Shown: positions 1-10,179, numbered from the stretch's first letter. The stretch: DNA of 64,000 nt from Blattamonas nauphoetae (GCA_033064195.1 JARBJD010000077.1:1-64000); one strand, 5' to 3'. Made by a program: numbers and translations. Notes: generated by a model from the letters alone, not told the origin.

Positions 1-1877
1 TTAGAGTCTGCATGGAACTTGGTGTGCTGAATTGGGACATAGACAACTTTTGACAGACATGTGAGTCCATTCAGTAGAGTAGCTACTACATTACCGTGCT
101 TGTATTCAATGAATTTCCCCACGAATTGAAACTGTCTACGCTTCTTCTGAAACTTGGCAACAGTCTTGTCCAGATCAAGGTGGATCAACAGAATGTTTCC
201 TGGTTTGTATTTCCATAACATCTGAGTTGTCTGCTGTCGTTGGATGTTCTTTAATTGTTCTTCACAACTGGAGATGTACAGTGCTTCGATCTCTCGATTG
301 TTTTGTGCTTGCTCTGGAGTGAATTTGTTCCAGTACGCTCGATGTGGAGTCATGTTGTAGTATTCCACCATCTGATTCATCAGCGTATGATTGGCCATTT
401 GTGTTGCATTGTCTTGGAATCCATCTCTGATTGTTCTAATCACTCGATCGACAATTCTGTTGTGATTAGTGAATGGCGAACTTGTGAAATATGTGCTGAC
501 ATTCTGATCCTTGAAAAACTCTGATGCTTCTCCACTTGTCCATGCTGCTTCACCATCTCCTCGAATGTTGTTGACATGAACTCCACGATGATTTATCAGA
601 TCATTGATTGCAGTCTTGACTTTGCTCCATGATTTATCCAGAACAGGAATGACAACAAGGTATTTTGTGTTGATGTTAATTGCGAAGAGGTAGATCTGAA
701 GAACTGTTTTCGAAGTTGGTGATTGGATAAAAACGAGATCAATTTCCCAAGATCCAAACTTGGGAGAAAAGTATGGTCGATCACAATTCTGAGGTACTTT
801 TCTGTCTGATGTCTTCTGTGGATCACCTGTTATTGCTTTGGACATGAACTGCATTTTTGATCGAAATGGATACACGATTGTTTCTGTTGCTTTTGGAATC
901 ATTGGTGGATCAATTCTCATTCTGTCCCTTCCTTTTTCTCTCCGAATTTTCCTGGGATGTGCAGCACTCCATCTGTGCTCATATTCCTCAAACCAATCCT
1001 GAAATGATCTTCCTCCGAATGGGATTTGTTTTGTGTGAGTCAGAATGAAGTTAAGATCATCGTTAGCAATAGTTCTGTTAATTGAGGCTCGAACAAAAGT
1101 GTCTCTGTTCATTTTATTTGCATCAAGAATGTGTGAGGTAATGAAGTGTTCCATTTGCTTTTGATTCTTCAATAGTGAGTTCTCAGCTTTGATTTGTTCA
1201 TCTTCTGAATCATTTCTCTGTTGATGATCAAACAATCCTTTCATTCGTCCCAACTTATTGAGTACTTGCTGTGTCGTCGGTTCGTAGTGTCTGATCTCTC
1301 TCACAGGGTGTTTGGACGCAGTTGTTCTGATTGACATTGGTGGATTGGGAAGAATGACATCATCATCCTCCTCTTCAAATCTCCTCTCCTTCATTGGATA
1401 TTCATATTCAAACCCCATTGATTTCAAGTTTCTCATCTGTCCAGGAAGAACTAGGTCTTCAGGTGATTGAATTGCTATTGGTCTTTGCACTGGAATTGGT
1501 CTTGGTCTTGCCTCTGCAGGCCTTCGAATCCGTGGTGAAGAATTCACTCCCTGATTCACCTCGTGATGATAAAATTGATATGCTTCGAATGCAAGTTTAG
1601 CAGTGCTATCCCGAATACGAACTCCTAGGAAGTTGCTTACAAATTGTTGAACTACTCTTCTTCCATCAGGTAGTGATAATTCAGGAGAGAAACCTCCATT
1701 GAACCAATCCTCGAAGTATGTTTCATCATTCCCAATGTATTCACCCCGTCTATCAGAGACATCATATACTGGTAATATGTTTGTTAAAGTCCATTTCTTT
1801 CCAACTATTTTGTTTTTAGAATGCTGTGTACACCGAAGTAACCTATCCACTAAAGTATTAATCTGTCGTGTATTCAT
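1..1877 (-). pseudogene. Polinton integrase (partial, fossil)
   Basis: The lower-strand frame over roughly 1-840 reads as a retroviral/Polinton DDE integrase core, with a strand-rich stretch like YLFAININTKY, a downstream NNIRGDGEAAW segment, and a C-terminal part with basic residues that runs off the left edge. Upstream, 840-1877 holds a charged N-terminal region that starts at the ATG at 1877, just after an AT-rich motif shared with two other genes of the element. In this family the enzyme inserts the element into the host genome. The gene appears broken about once. Family call is firm; the exact extent is not. Confidence 0.7.
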
Positions 1878-1893
1878 TTATACAAAAATAAAG
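1878..1893 (-). promoter_or_regulatory. Upstream AT-rich motif of the integrase
   Basis: Read on the minus strand this is CTTTATTTTTGTATAA followed directly by ATG. It matches the TTTGTA-n-TAAATG core seen before the genes starting at 6915 and 7348, so it is a candidate promoter of the element. Confidence 0.4.
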
Positions 1894-1900
1894 TTTGTGT

Positions 1901-4900
1901 TTATTCAATAATATAATCAGTTGCTTTCAGTCCATGAATGAATGGAGGACATGATTCATTTTCAAGTACGATTGCCTTCAGATGAATTCCACTGAGACTG
2001 AGTTTCTGTTGTTGTATTTTGGCTATCTCAAATCCATTGGGGTCCTCTTCGCTCACGATTCTTCTAGTTTGAAAGTTCAGTGTTGTCGTCACTGTTTTCT
2101 CTCCATTAAGACACTTCTTATAATTGTCACTTGTGATAGTTGTTTTCTTTAGAGACACTCCTTTGATCTTGCATTTCTCATCGAGAGAGTAACACTTGGG
2201 TGCAAGACAGATCATCTGTTCACCTTCCTTCTCAATTGCTAATCCCAACAGCTTCTTCTCATCATCGACACCTTTTTCAGGATTGGGAAACCATTCATAT
2301 TTGTGTGCATCAAAGAATTCTTTGTCAGCAATCACGTGCTCAAATTGTTGATGAATTCCAGCGTCTGGATCTCCACTAATTGCCCAATAAGCAGAGTCAG
2401 TATCTCCCTCACAGAAGTGAATCTTGTTCATATCTAGACACTTGTACATGAAATTGTAGATGAAATTCAGATACCAGAACTTCGCATTGTCGAGTGTGAA
2501 TACTGCTTCTTGCAGACATGTCTTGCACGATGCTTTCTCTCTGTCTTCGATCACGATGTAGTTGTCCTCATTGATCTCTCTTGTCGCTACAAATCCTTTC
2601 ATCATTTGCTTCAGGTATGTTCTCTTCTCATTGCAGATTGTGATTGAGTTGTACTTCTCAGTGTTCATTCCATCATATCCGTAACTTCCATTCAAGTTCG
2701 TTTTACAGAATTGTTCCTTTCCTTTGTTTCCAACCTTCATTGCTTCTATTCTGTCATTCATAAATGAAGTCACAAATGGTTCAAATCCAGCATGTCTCGA
2801 AAAGACCATCACACTCTTTACGTCATCAATAATGAAGTGGCAATAGTCGATGAGGAACCACAGATAGTATGTCGAAAAGAACATATACTGATCGTGTGTG
2901 CTCAAGAGTTGAGTCAGCTTTCTTTGTTTGTCATCAGTCTTCAATCCATGCTTCTTCATCAGTGAATATGTCTTCTCTCCAATGTTCTCTTCTGTTGTAT
3001 TGACCACAATGTTTCTGAAGATTGGTGGGAAGTTAATGAAATCATTTATGTACTTCTCGTCGATGTGTCCTTTCAGTTCTGCAACGAACAATGTCTTCTG
3101 ATTTTTGTCTTCGATAATCTTACGGCATTCTTTATCTCCTGTTGCGGTGAATAAGCATCGTCCTGGCATGTACATTCTGTGATTCGTGTATGGATTGTTC
3201 TTGTTCTTGATTGATGAGAAAGCACTTGGATAGAGGGAATTAAAGTCAACACCACAGACGTGAGTCATTTTATGTTCTGTATCAGTGGAGACAACTTTTC
3301 CATCTTCATATGTGAAGTGATTGATTGGTGTCACGTCTTTAATGTTCTGTCGATGTTGAACATTCGATAATCCACCAGTCACAGCTGCTCTGAGTTTGTG
3401 ATATGTTTGCTCGTGTGTCAGAGTCATTGGTAGTGATTTCCAGATGCAGTACTTCTTCAGTTGAATTCTCAATCTTGTGAGATGTTCATCCTGGTCTGAC
3501 TTGTAGGTGTTGCAGTAATCACAGCAGATCTTAACGTTCTCTTTTGAATGTCCTTTCGAATTGTCGATTCGATCCAGTGTTGGACGTACTGCTTGTGAGA
3601 AGTGACTCTTGCAGATATAGCACACTCTCTTGCACTGTTGAACGAACCACTCATAGTCTGCTTCAGTGACATTTTTATCAGAACTGCGATGAGCTTTCTG
3701 GTCTTGATAGATGTACGATGCAACTTTGTACTTCCAGTATTGCTTGGTGATTTTTATTTCTCCAGATTGATCCACTCCATTGAAATCATCGTCGATATCA
3801 AAGTCTTTGTAGGCACACGCATATTTGATTGCAGAAGCGTTGGCTGACAATGAGAGATTGTGCAACATATCCACTTTGTATTGGAAGTTCAGATCCATCA
3901 GATTGTCCAGAGGTGCAATCATACATTCGACATCTCTGATGTTGTAGAATTTCAGATATTCCCAACGGTTCTTGAATCCTTGTTTGTTCCAATCATCAAG
4001 GTACAATTTGTAATCACTGTCGGACATTTCACTGTTGTTCAGACTGGAATAGAATTCATATTTGGAGAATGGTTCTTGTTTGCTCAACACTACATCGTAG
4101 TCTGATGAATCAAATGATTCGTAAGCAAAGAATGATTTCTGAAGTGTCGTATTACCTCCGAAAGCTTTGACTGCACAATCCAAAGTCATTGGTCCGGTAT
4201 ACGACATCATGTCAATAAAGCGAAGAACCTGTTGTGTCTTCTCATGTCGGATCAGTACTTGTTTGTACTTCGTTGTGGATCCAAGGAAACTCACCACTTT
4301 CCAATCCTTGTCAACGAGATCACGAAAGATGAGATTGATGTCGAATCTGGAACTGTTGAATCCAATCACACTGACTTCATTTTGTGAGGGAATTTCCAGG
4401 TCTTCGTAGTAGTTGTCATCTCGTACTGTCTCAGCATATCTGAAGAGTTCTCTGATCCATTGCTTCACAAAGTCCTTTCCATCTCGAAGATCAAAGTAGA
4501 TTGACTTCACTCCTGATTTTGTTTTGATTGCAGATGCAACAGAGAGAGGTTTTAAGTGTGAGATCAGTTGAGTGTTGTCATCAGAGAATAAATTGTCAAG
4601 AATGAGATCTTCCATCGTTTCGAAATCGTATGTGATGTAGTATTGTGTTGGTTTGAATTCGACTTGTCTTTTGTGTGCCATCAGAAATTCAAATGTTCGA
4701 TTGTTGAGAATATGTGGAACGTATGGTCTTGGTGTCTTGTCAAGTGAGATCTTCTTCACATGTTTTCCATCAAGTTCTTTGCACTCTCTGAGATGCTTCT
4801 CAAAATCTCTGCTGTAGTTTTTATTCTTCACTTGGAATCCTCTAGACTGACAATATGGACAGAGTTTGTATCCAGTGATTTTCTCAGGATCCACAATAAA

Positions 4901-5419
4901 CATCACATGGACGAGAGTTGCCGTCAGTGGAATCATCAGGATGGGAAGAACACGAGCTTCATCATTCTCGTTAACATACGATTGACTGAGGAAGTAACGA
5001 CCCCTTTGGGGGTCACTAGTCGAACTAGAGTTCGGGTACTTCTTCTTGTCTTCGTCGTATTCATAAATGTGAACTGTGATGTTGAATTGAATCATTGCTT
5101 TCTCAATGTCTGATGCAATATCAAACCCAGGATAATTCTGAAGATGTGGGGTCAATTGTCGAGATTGGAGATGAGTGAGATTCATCCATTGTGCGAACAA
5201 TCTGTAGGCTTCACTGTTCCTCATATTGATTGATATTTTCTTACCTTGAACTTCAGGAAGTGTGAGGAATGATAGTGCTTGAAAGAAGCAGATATTGTAC
5301 TCAGAATCAATGTACCGAACATTCCTCGTTTTGATGTGTTCAGTGAGAATTGCATTTGCTTTTCCTGCAACTGGGAATCGATAGACTGCAACTAGAATGG
5401 AGTGGAATGCAATGTACAT
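1901..5419 (-). CDS. Polinton family B DNA polymerase with HNH-like insert
   Basis: An 1172-residue open frame carries family B polymerase signatures: a motif A of the form DFNSLYPSA (near plus-strand 3220-3250) and a motif C DTDSAYW (near 2390-2410). The exonuclease-like region lies upstream. The protein-primed class is inferred from its pairing with an integrase. At about residues 593-640 a Cys4 cluster (CxxC ... LDRIDN..GH ... CxxC) looks like an HNH/endonuclease VII-type finger placed in the polymerase body, which is unusual. The frame ends in TAA at 1901. A 591-bp insert lies immediately beyond its upstream end. The role in the family is copying the element. Confidence 0.85.
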   Translation of the reverse strand: MYIAFHSILVAVYRFPVAGKANAILTEHIKTRNVRYIDSEYNICFFQALSFLTLPEVQGKKISINMRNSEAYRLFAQWMNLTHLQSRQLTPHLQNYPGFDIASDIEKAMIQFNITVHIYEYDEDKKKYPNSSSTSDPQRGRYFLSQSYVNENDEARVLPILMIPLTATLVHVMFIVDPEKITGYKLCPYCQSRGFQVKNKNYSRDFEKHLRECKELDGKHVKKISLDKTPRPYVPHILNNRTFEFLMAHKRQVEFKPTQYYITYDFETMEDLILDNLFSDDNTQLISHLKPLSVASAIKTKSGVKSIYFDLRDGKDFVKQWIRELFRYAETVRDDNYYEDLEIPSQNEVSVIGFNSSRFDINLIFRDLVDKDWKVVSFLGSTTKYKQVLIRHEKTQQVLRFIDMMSYTGPMTLDCAVKAFGGNTTLQKSFFAYESFDSSDYDVVLSKQEPFSKYEFYSSLNNSEMSDSDYKLYLDDWNKQGFKNRWEYLKFYNIRDVECMIAPLDNLMDLNFQYKVDMLHNLSLSANASAIKYACAYKDFDIDDDFNGVDQSGEIKITKQYWKYKVASYIYQDQKAHRSSDKNVTEADYEWFVQQCKRVCYICKSHFSQAVRPTLDRIDNSKGHSKENVKICCDYCNTYKSDQDEHLTRLRIQLKKYCIWKSLPMTLTHEQTYHKLRAAVTGGLSNVQHRQNIKDVTPINHFTYEDGKVVSTDTEHKMTHVCGVDFNSLYPSAFSSIKNKNNPYTNHRMYMPGRCLFTATGDKECRKIIEDKNQKTLFVAELKGHIDEKYINDFINFPPIFRNIVVNTTEENIGEKTYSLMKKHGLKTDDKQRKLTQLLSTHDQYMFFSTYYLWFLIDYCHFIIDDVKSVMVFSRHAGFEPFVTSFMNDRIEAMKVGNKGKEQFCKTNLNGSYGYDGMNTEKYNSITICNEKRTYLKQMMKGFVATREINEDNYIVIEDREKASCKTCLQEAVFTLDNAKFWYLNFIYNFMYKCLDMNKIHFCEGDTDSAYWAISGDPDAGIHQQFEHVIADKEFFDAHKYEWFPNPEKGVDDEKKLLGLAIEKEGEQMICLAPKCYSLDEKCKIKGVSLKKTTITSDNYKKCLNGEKTVTTTLNFQTRRIVSEEDPNGFEIAKIQQQKLSLSGIHLKAIVLENESCPPFIHGLKATDYIIE

Positions 5420-5423
5420 TGTC

Positions 5424-6014
5424 AGGCATTAGGTGAGCTGGGCACAATGGCGACAAGCTGAGCACATCGGTGCTCAGCTTGTCGTCCGGGGGGCTGAGCA
5501 CCGGCGCCAAAATAAGCGCCACGATTTCGACTGATTTCAGCGATTGTTCAAGCAAAAGGGGTTCAATTCCCCTTTTGAAGATTTTTTTTGTTTTTTTCCA
5601 CTTCTTGAAAGATGGTTCATTTCATCGTTAAATACTGGTTGTTAAAATGAAAAGTCACTGAGGAGAGGTGTGGATGATTTTGGCTGGATCTGCCCCACGA
5701 AAAAAAATGTGTGTCACTGAGATTAATAATCATCACATAAAACACCATGAATATTCGTCACCTCGTTCATTTTCGACATAATTGACTCCTTTTTTAATTC
5801 TTTATCATTCAATTCGGGCTAAATGTGTTCAAAATGTGACTAGAAAAACAGTGCGATCTATTTTCGCAAGAAATGAGATTTTACCGTTTTGCTCGAAAAT
5901 CCACAGGAAATGTGGACACTATAAAAGATTCAGAATGCAAGAAAAAGGAATTTGAACAGCCGCTACATCCTGAGCACAAAAAAGCTGGGCACCGTGGGCA
6001 CAATGCCTAACCCC
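5424..6014. mobile_element. 591-bp non-autonomous DNA element inserted in the Polinton
   Basis: The segment is flanked by the 11-bp direct repeat TGTACATTGTC at 5413-5423 and 6015-6025, a typical target-site duplication. Its ends share a short inverted AGGCATT, and GAGCAC/GGGCAC motifs are concentrated near both ends, as expected for transposase-binding sites. It has no long open frame. A 15-bp perfect hairpin lies near its left end, and a box-B-like sequence with a T-run follows. The 9-11-bp duplication would fit Mutator-like elements, but the family is not established. It lies in the polymerase region of the Polinton. Confidence 0.65.
5451..5484. repeat. Perfect 15-bp hairpin
   Basis: CGACAAGCTGAGCAC at 5451-5465 is followed by the loop ATCG and by its exact reverse complement at 5470-5484. 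It lies 27 bp inside the left end of the 591-bp insert and contains that insert's repeated GAGCAC motif in both arms. Confidence 0.85.
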
Positions 6015-6759
6015 TGTACATTGTCTTCGAATCCATCAGTGTTCTCTCTTGTGATTCTTTGATCAGATTGATCGCATATTTTGAATACTCGTTGATGTCT
6101 CCTGCACTTCTTATCACTGTCGGAAAACTCTTTGATGTGTTCTCCAATTCTGGTCTGAAGTCATTGTAAGTTGTCTCATCTTTGTCTTTTCTCTCGATGA
6201 TCTTTCCAAAGTCAATACTAATCTTGAATGGATGATCTTTCTCTTTGTCGAACACTGCTTTAATGAAGGTTGTGATTTCTTCAACGTTCTTCAAGTGATT
6301 GTGGAAGTACAACTGATATGGTTTTCCATTATCCTCAACCTTCTCGACCTCATTCTTTTTGAACTTCCTTCGTGCATCCATGAGACAAGAATTGAATGCT
6401 GCTTTGTCTCGTGGTTCAGCTAAGAATATGCATTCTTCAAATCCCTCAAATGTCTGCACTTCTCTCTTTTCCATTTGTTCATTTTTCTTCTGAATGATTA
6501 ACAGATTTTTTATCCAATGATCCATCAGCTTCTCTTCAATTGATTTCAGTTTCCACGTCATTTTGAACACTTGCTTTTTCAGTTCATCTTTGTTCACTCT
6601 TGGATTTTCTTTCATGATTTGCATTCTTGCTTTGCTGTCTTCTTCATTCATCATTGCATTGTTATTATTCTCTTCAAGTTTGTGAATAAAATCATCGATC
6701 TGATAGTTGGTAATATTCCTAATTTCTCCTTCAAAATGGAGATCTGGATTCTTAAGCAT
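6007..6759 (-). CDS. Polinton frame upstream of the polymerase, unrecognised (fossil)
   Basis: A 250-residue charged, mostly helical frame lies directly upstream of the polymerase frame and abuts the 591-bp insert, whose last bases supply its final codons. It has no motif I can name on its own. Similar coding sequence continues upstream towards an ATG at 6915 that carries the element's upstream motif, with about one break. Its position suggests that it belongs to the polymerase region of the element. No independent function is proposed. Confidence 0.5.
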   Translation of the reverse strand: MLKNPDLHFEGEIRNITNYQIDDFIHKLEENNNNAMMNEEDSKARMQIMKENPRVNKDELKKQVFKMTWKLKSIEEKLMDHWIKNLLIIQKKNEQMEKREVQTFEGFEECIFLAEPRDKAAFNSCLMDARRKFKKNEVEKVEDNGKPYQLYFHNHLKNVEEITTFIKAVFDKEKDHPFKISIDFGKIIERKDKDETTYNDFRPELENTSKSFPTVIRSAGDINEYSKYAINLIKESQERTLMDSKTMYRG

Positions 6760-6915
6760 CGACAGGAGATATGCTCTCTGATGTTGGTAGTTTCAACTCT
6801 CTGGATTATATGTTCGATCATAACCATGTTCATCCTTGAATTCAAAGGTGGTGTTTGGAAATAGTGCTCTAATTTTCGTGATGCTGTCTGTGACAAATTT
6901 CAGTGTCGCCGCCAT

Positions 6916-6934
6916 TTACTACAAATTAAAAAAT
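6916..6934 (-). promoter_or_regulatory. Upstream AT-rich motif (TAAATG type)
   Basis: On the minus strand, ATTTTTTAATTTGTAGTAA stands directly before an ATG at 6915. The same string with one or two changes precedes the gene at 7348. The TAAATG end resembles poxvirus late promoters, although that likeness may be chance. Confidence 0.5.
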
Positions 6935-6958
6935 CCGAAAATAAAAAAAGTTGAGCGT

Positions 6959-7348
6959 TTATTTCTGTTTTCTCTGATGGGGCTTTATCGTTGCCTTTAG
7001 CCAGGAATCAAGTCTAATTCTGAACACTTCACTTCCACCAATCTCTCGATATGTGAATGGAACCAGAACTTTGGTGTACTCACCTACGAGTTCACAATTG
7101 TATTTCTTCAATTCATTTTCGACGAATGATTGAGTGTAGTGTCGACGTTTTGCGAAGTGAGGTCTGTTTCCTTGATTCCACAACTTGGGTTTTATTCTCC
7201 ATTCAATTCCCTCATGAACATACGTCACCGGCACATTATTTCTGACATACTCAGAGACTAGCGAACAGTTCTCTTCTCTCATTGATTCAATTAATGCTTG
7301 TTCTGAACATACTCGACGTCTTTCGTTATACATCTCAGTTGGATTCAT
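6959..7348 (-). CDS. Small Polinton protein with two tandem ~50-residue repeats
   Basis: The 129-residue frame is complete from an ATG at 7348 to a stop at 6959. Two units align: residues about 19-66 (ALIESMREENCSLVSEYVRN ... W) and about 73-120 (FVENELKKYNCELVGEYTKV ... W). Each has an N-C-x-L-V-x-E-Y core, a P-x-T-Y strand and a W followed by R/KPH. The layout recalls small giant-virus modules of the treble-clef type, but paired cysteines are absent, so this is only a weak likeness. It carries the element's upstream motif and is probably an accessory nucleic-acid-binding protein. Confidence 0.55.
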   Translation of the reverse strand: MNPTEMYNERRRVCSEQALIESMREENCSLVSEYVRNNVPVTYVHEGIEWRIKPKLWNQGNRPHFAKRRHYTQSFVENELKKYNCELVGEYTKVLVPFTYREIGGSEVFRIRLDSWLKATIKPHQRKQK

Positions 7349-7368
7349 TTAATACAAATTAAAAAATT
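7349..7368 (-). promoter_or_regulatory. Upstream AT-rich motif (TAAATG type)
   Basis: On the minus strand, AATTTTTTAATTTGTATTAA runs directly into the ATG at 7348. It is nearly identical to the motif at 6916-6934, although the two downstream proteins are unrelated, which argues for a regulatory role. Confidence 0.5.
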
Positions 7369-7559
7369 CAAAAATAAATTTTCATTCGTGATTTTATCCT
7401 TTGAGATCTCCCTCGACTTCGATCCTCTCTTCGATGGGTTCGATCAGTCTTGTTTGATCATAGAAAGTACTTCAATGGGACACGATCCTCTCTTCTCATT
7501 CCTGAATGCTCTTTACTGTTTCGTTTTGGTGTGTTTCACTTTCTACTATCTCATTTGTT

Positions 7560-8960
7560 CTCTTTTCTTTTTTTTCTCTTCATTCTCGTTCTCGATCCTT
7601 CACTTTTTTCTTCTCCTCTCGTTCAGGTACACTATTATGTCTTATCTTCAGAGATTTCTTTTCTGACTTGTTTTGAACAGGTTTGCTCCATTTTTGAATT
7701 CATTCTTTCCTAAAACTTACTTCTGTACCAACGCCGATCAAACCGAAAGTGGACCTGAAGATCAGGTACACAGATGCGTTTTATCGCTTAAAAGTATGTC
7801 TCTCGTGATTTACCAAACAGGTATTCTCTTCTTTTTTCTTCATCTTTTCATAAAACATCTTCATGTACTCGATCTGTGTGATCATCAAACTCAGGTACAC
7901 TATTGCGTCTTATGACCAGAAAGTGCTGTTCACTGAATATTTGAAACAGGTTTGCTCTCTTTTTTGTATTATCTCTTTATAAGACACAATGACGTACCAG
8001 AATTTTCACTTCACTTTTGACATTCTCTTTTCTGGTACAACACTTCACTTTATCCTCTCATTTTCACTTCATTGTCAGTTTTTTTTCATTGTCTCTCACT
8101 TTTTTACAAAATTAAAATTTAAAATGACGTGAACAAAATTTTGATCCTCATCTTTGCTCAAAAAACTTCGTGATTCATCGATAAAATTGTATGCGTTGGT
8201 ACACCACTTTGTTTTACTTTCATTCAACTTTCATTTCACCTTTTACACTTCACCACTCTTCGATTTGTGCTCTTCATTTTTTCTAAAACACAACGGTGTA
8301 CCAACAAAACACGATCTGAAGTGATCATCCAGATCAGGTACACCACTTCACCTTATCGTTTCATTTCACAACTATTTGATTTCAATTCTCTTTTTTATCA
8401 AAACAAAGTGGAACACAGAACTAAAAATGTTTGATCGTCAAGATAAAAATGAACTGTGAGATCTGGTACATGAATGTGTTTTATCACTTCAAACATTGTT
8501 TCACTTCACAATTTTGATCTCTTTATTGACATTTTTGCTCTAATCTTTCATAAAACAAAGTGGTGTACCAACGAGACTCAATCTGAAATGATCGGTGAGA
8601 TCTGGTACATGAATGTGTTTTATCGTTTAGTTTTCACTTCAATCACTTTTAATTACTCTTGTTTTCAGAAATTTTGATGAACGCGTTCATAAGGTGAAGT
8701 GGTGTACCAACGAAGTGAGAAAAACAATGATTGGAGAGATCTGGTACGTCACTTCACCTTATCGTTGCTAACATTGTTTCACTTCACAATTTTCCTCTGA
8801 TTAGAAACATTTTTGTTGAAGTAGTTCATAAAGTGAAGTGGTGTACCAACGAAACACGAAGAATCAAGATCGTGCAGATCTGGTACGTGATTTTGTTTTA
8901 TCGTCTCATTCTCACTTCACTCGCTTGTTTTTCCTCTTATTTTGTGAAATTTGTATGAAC
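7560..8960. repeat. Degenerate ~139-bp tandem array with an internal dyad (about 10 units)
   Basis: GGTAC occurs in a shared context at 7626, 7765, 7894, 8034, 8198, 8337, 8465, 8604, 8743 and 8882. Most spacings are 128-140 bp and one is 164. Later units contain a dyad: AAGTGGTGTACCAACG is followed about 40 bp on by its rough complement, as in TGGTACGTCACTTCACCTT at 8742-8760, with GATCT in the loop. The DNA is T-rich and I see no credible gene. It lies directly after the Polinton genes and may be that element's subterminal repeat or a separate satellite. Confidence 0.75.
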
Positions 8961-10179
8961 ACGTTCGTAAATCTCAATACTTACCCACAATTTTCACATC
9001 TTCCGTCTCAGCCATTGCTATCATACTTGCCCACTTCATTGTTGCTTCATTCACATTCTTTTGTTCCAATTAAGCAAAAAAGTTGATAAAAAATGAGTTG
9101 TTGTGATGTGCTCGTGAGGTGTAGACGGTCGAAAGAATGCTCGTGAGATGACGAAAATGAAGAGGAATGACGAAGAGATTGAATGTGAAATGGTGAAAGA
9201 AAGATGAGAGAAGAAAGGGGTTGAAGGTGTTTTGAAGTGACAAACACGGTGAAAACGTGAGATGTTGAAACACGAAAATGTGACGTTATGGAACAACTAT
9301 CCGACAAAAGTGTCTCGAAATTTGAGCACAGCTTTGTCGGACAGTGAGAATGAAGGATTTGTGGGAGAAATTCGGGGCAAAAATTCATATAGTGAAAATG
9401 TTGGCGGAAATGATGCGTCAAATGTGTGATGTGAAAAACCGACCCTCCAGAGAGAACTAATGTCACCAGTAAACTCGAAATCTCAAAAAAGCGTCGCTTG
9501 AATGTAATTGTGAAGTGGTTGACGTGAAAATCGTTAAAAATGAAAATTGAGAAAAAACTGTGAAAACGATCGAGGTGTGAAATGGGTGATTATTTTTCAA
9601 AAGTTGCTGGCGTCATATTTTTGTGTAAGTCTGGAGATTTGCCTAACCATTCTCATTGTCTGCATATACCCCTTCAATCAACACACTGAAGGTTTTGTAC
9701 GTTCATTTACCGATTCATCCACTCTTTTCATTCAGATTTCTGCTGGCGGTGACCCCTCTTCGCCAATTCTTGGACATACCTTCTCATTCGCGTAAGATCA
9801 GTGTTTGAACACTTCTTTTGATGTGAACCAACAAAGTTTCCATTGTTCTTTCTTTTTCATCTTCTCTCTCCAAAGTCGGTTTTCAACAGTCTTCCCGACA
9901 ACTTCGAGACTTGTCATCTCACTGATTAAAGTCATAATCTGGTATTTTCACATGTTTTCCTTCATTTTTTGTGTTTTGTTCAGATGATATTGTTCGTCTC
10001 GTCCTGGGATCAACACGCGTTTTCTGTTCATCCTCCCTTTAAGATACTATCCCTCAAAACTGATATTCCTTCGTAAATTGACATCAAAATAACCATCCTG
10101 ACATGTTCAGATTATTCCAGGGCAATACTCCTCGTCTCGAGAGATAGAGCATTGAGGTGCTTTTCATGGTTTTTGAATG
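8961..10179. other. Non-coding stretch, no gene seen
   Basis: Only short open frames without domain signatures occur. The one clear structure is an imperfect hairpin near 9297-9344, where TCCGACAAA pairs with TTTGTCGGA across about 30 nt. The open frames near 9047-9466 are T/C-rich and look like chance. Confidence 0.5.

Larger units (their letters stand above)
1..7368 (-). mobile_element. Polinton/Maverick virus-like element (fossil, partial)
   Basis: A Polinton-family element is recognised from a retroviral-type integrase next to a protein-primed type family B DNA polymerase, both on the minus strand, followed by small genes with a common upstream motif. The left end lies outside the window and no terminal inverted repeat was found, so the right limit is uncertain; the dyad array to about 8960 may belong to it. 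No capsid, packaging ATPase or protease gene is visible here. The element is broken: about two breaks in its frames plus one inserted element. The long polymerase frame and limited decay suggest a fairly young fossil. Confidence 0.8.

Noticed and set aside
5556-5576. tRNA gene
   Set aside because: Only the T-arm-like part fits; no matching acceptor stem, D-arm or anticodon arm was found upstream.
7560-8960. CRISPR array
   Set aside because: The units are ~139 bp, degenerate and repeat throughout their length, with no short identical repeats alternating with unique spacers, and the genome is eukaryotic.
9047-9466. Coding frame on the minus strand (139 residues)
   Set aside because: Composition is His/Ser/Phe-rich from T/C-rich DNA, three overlapping frames are open at once, and there is no motif.
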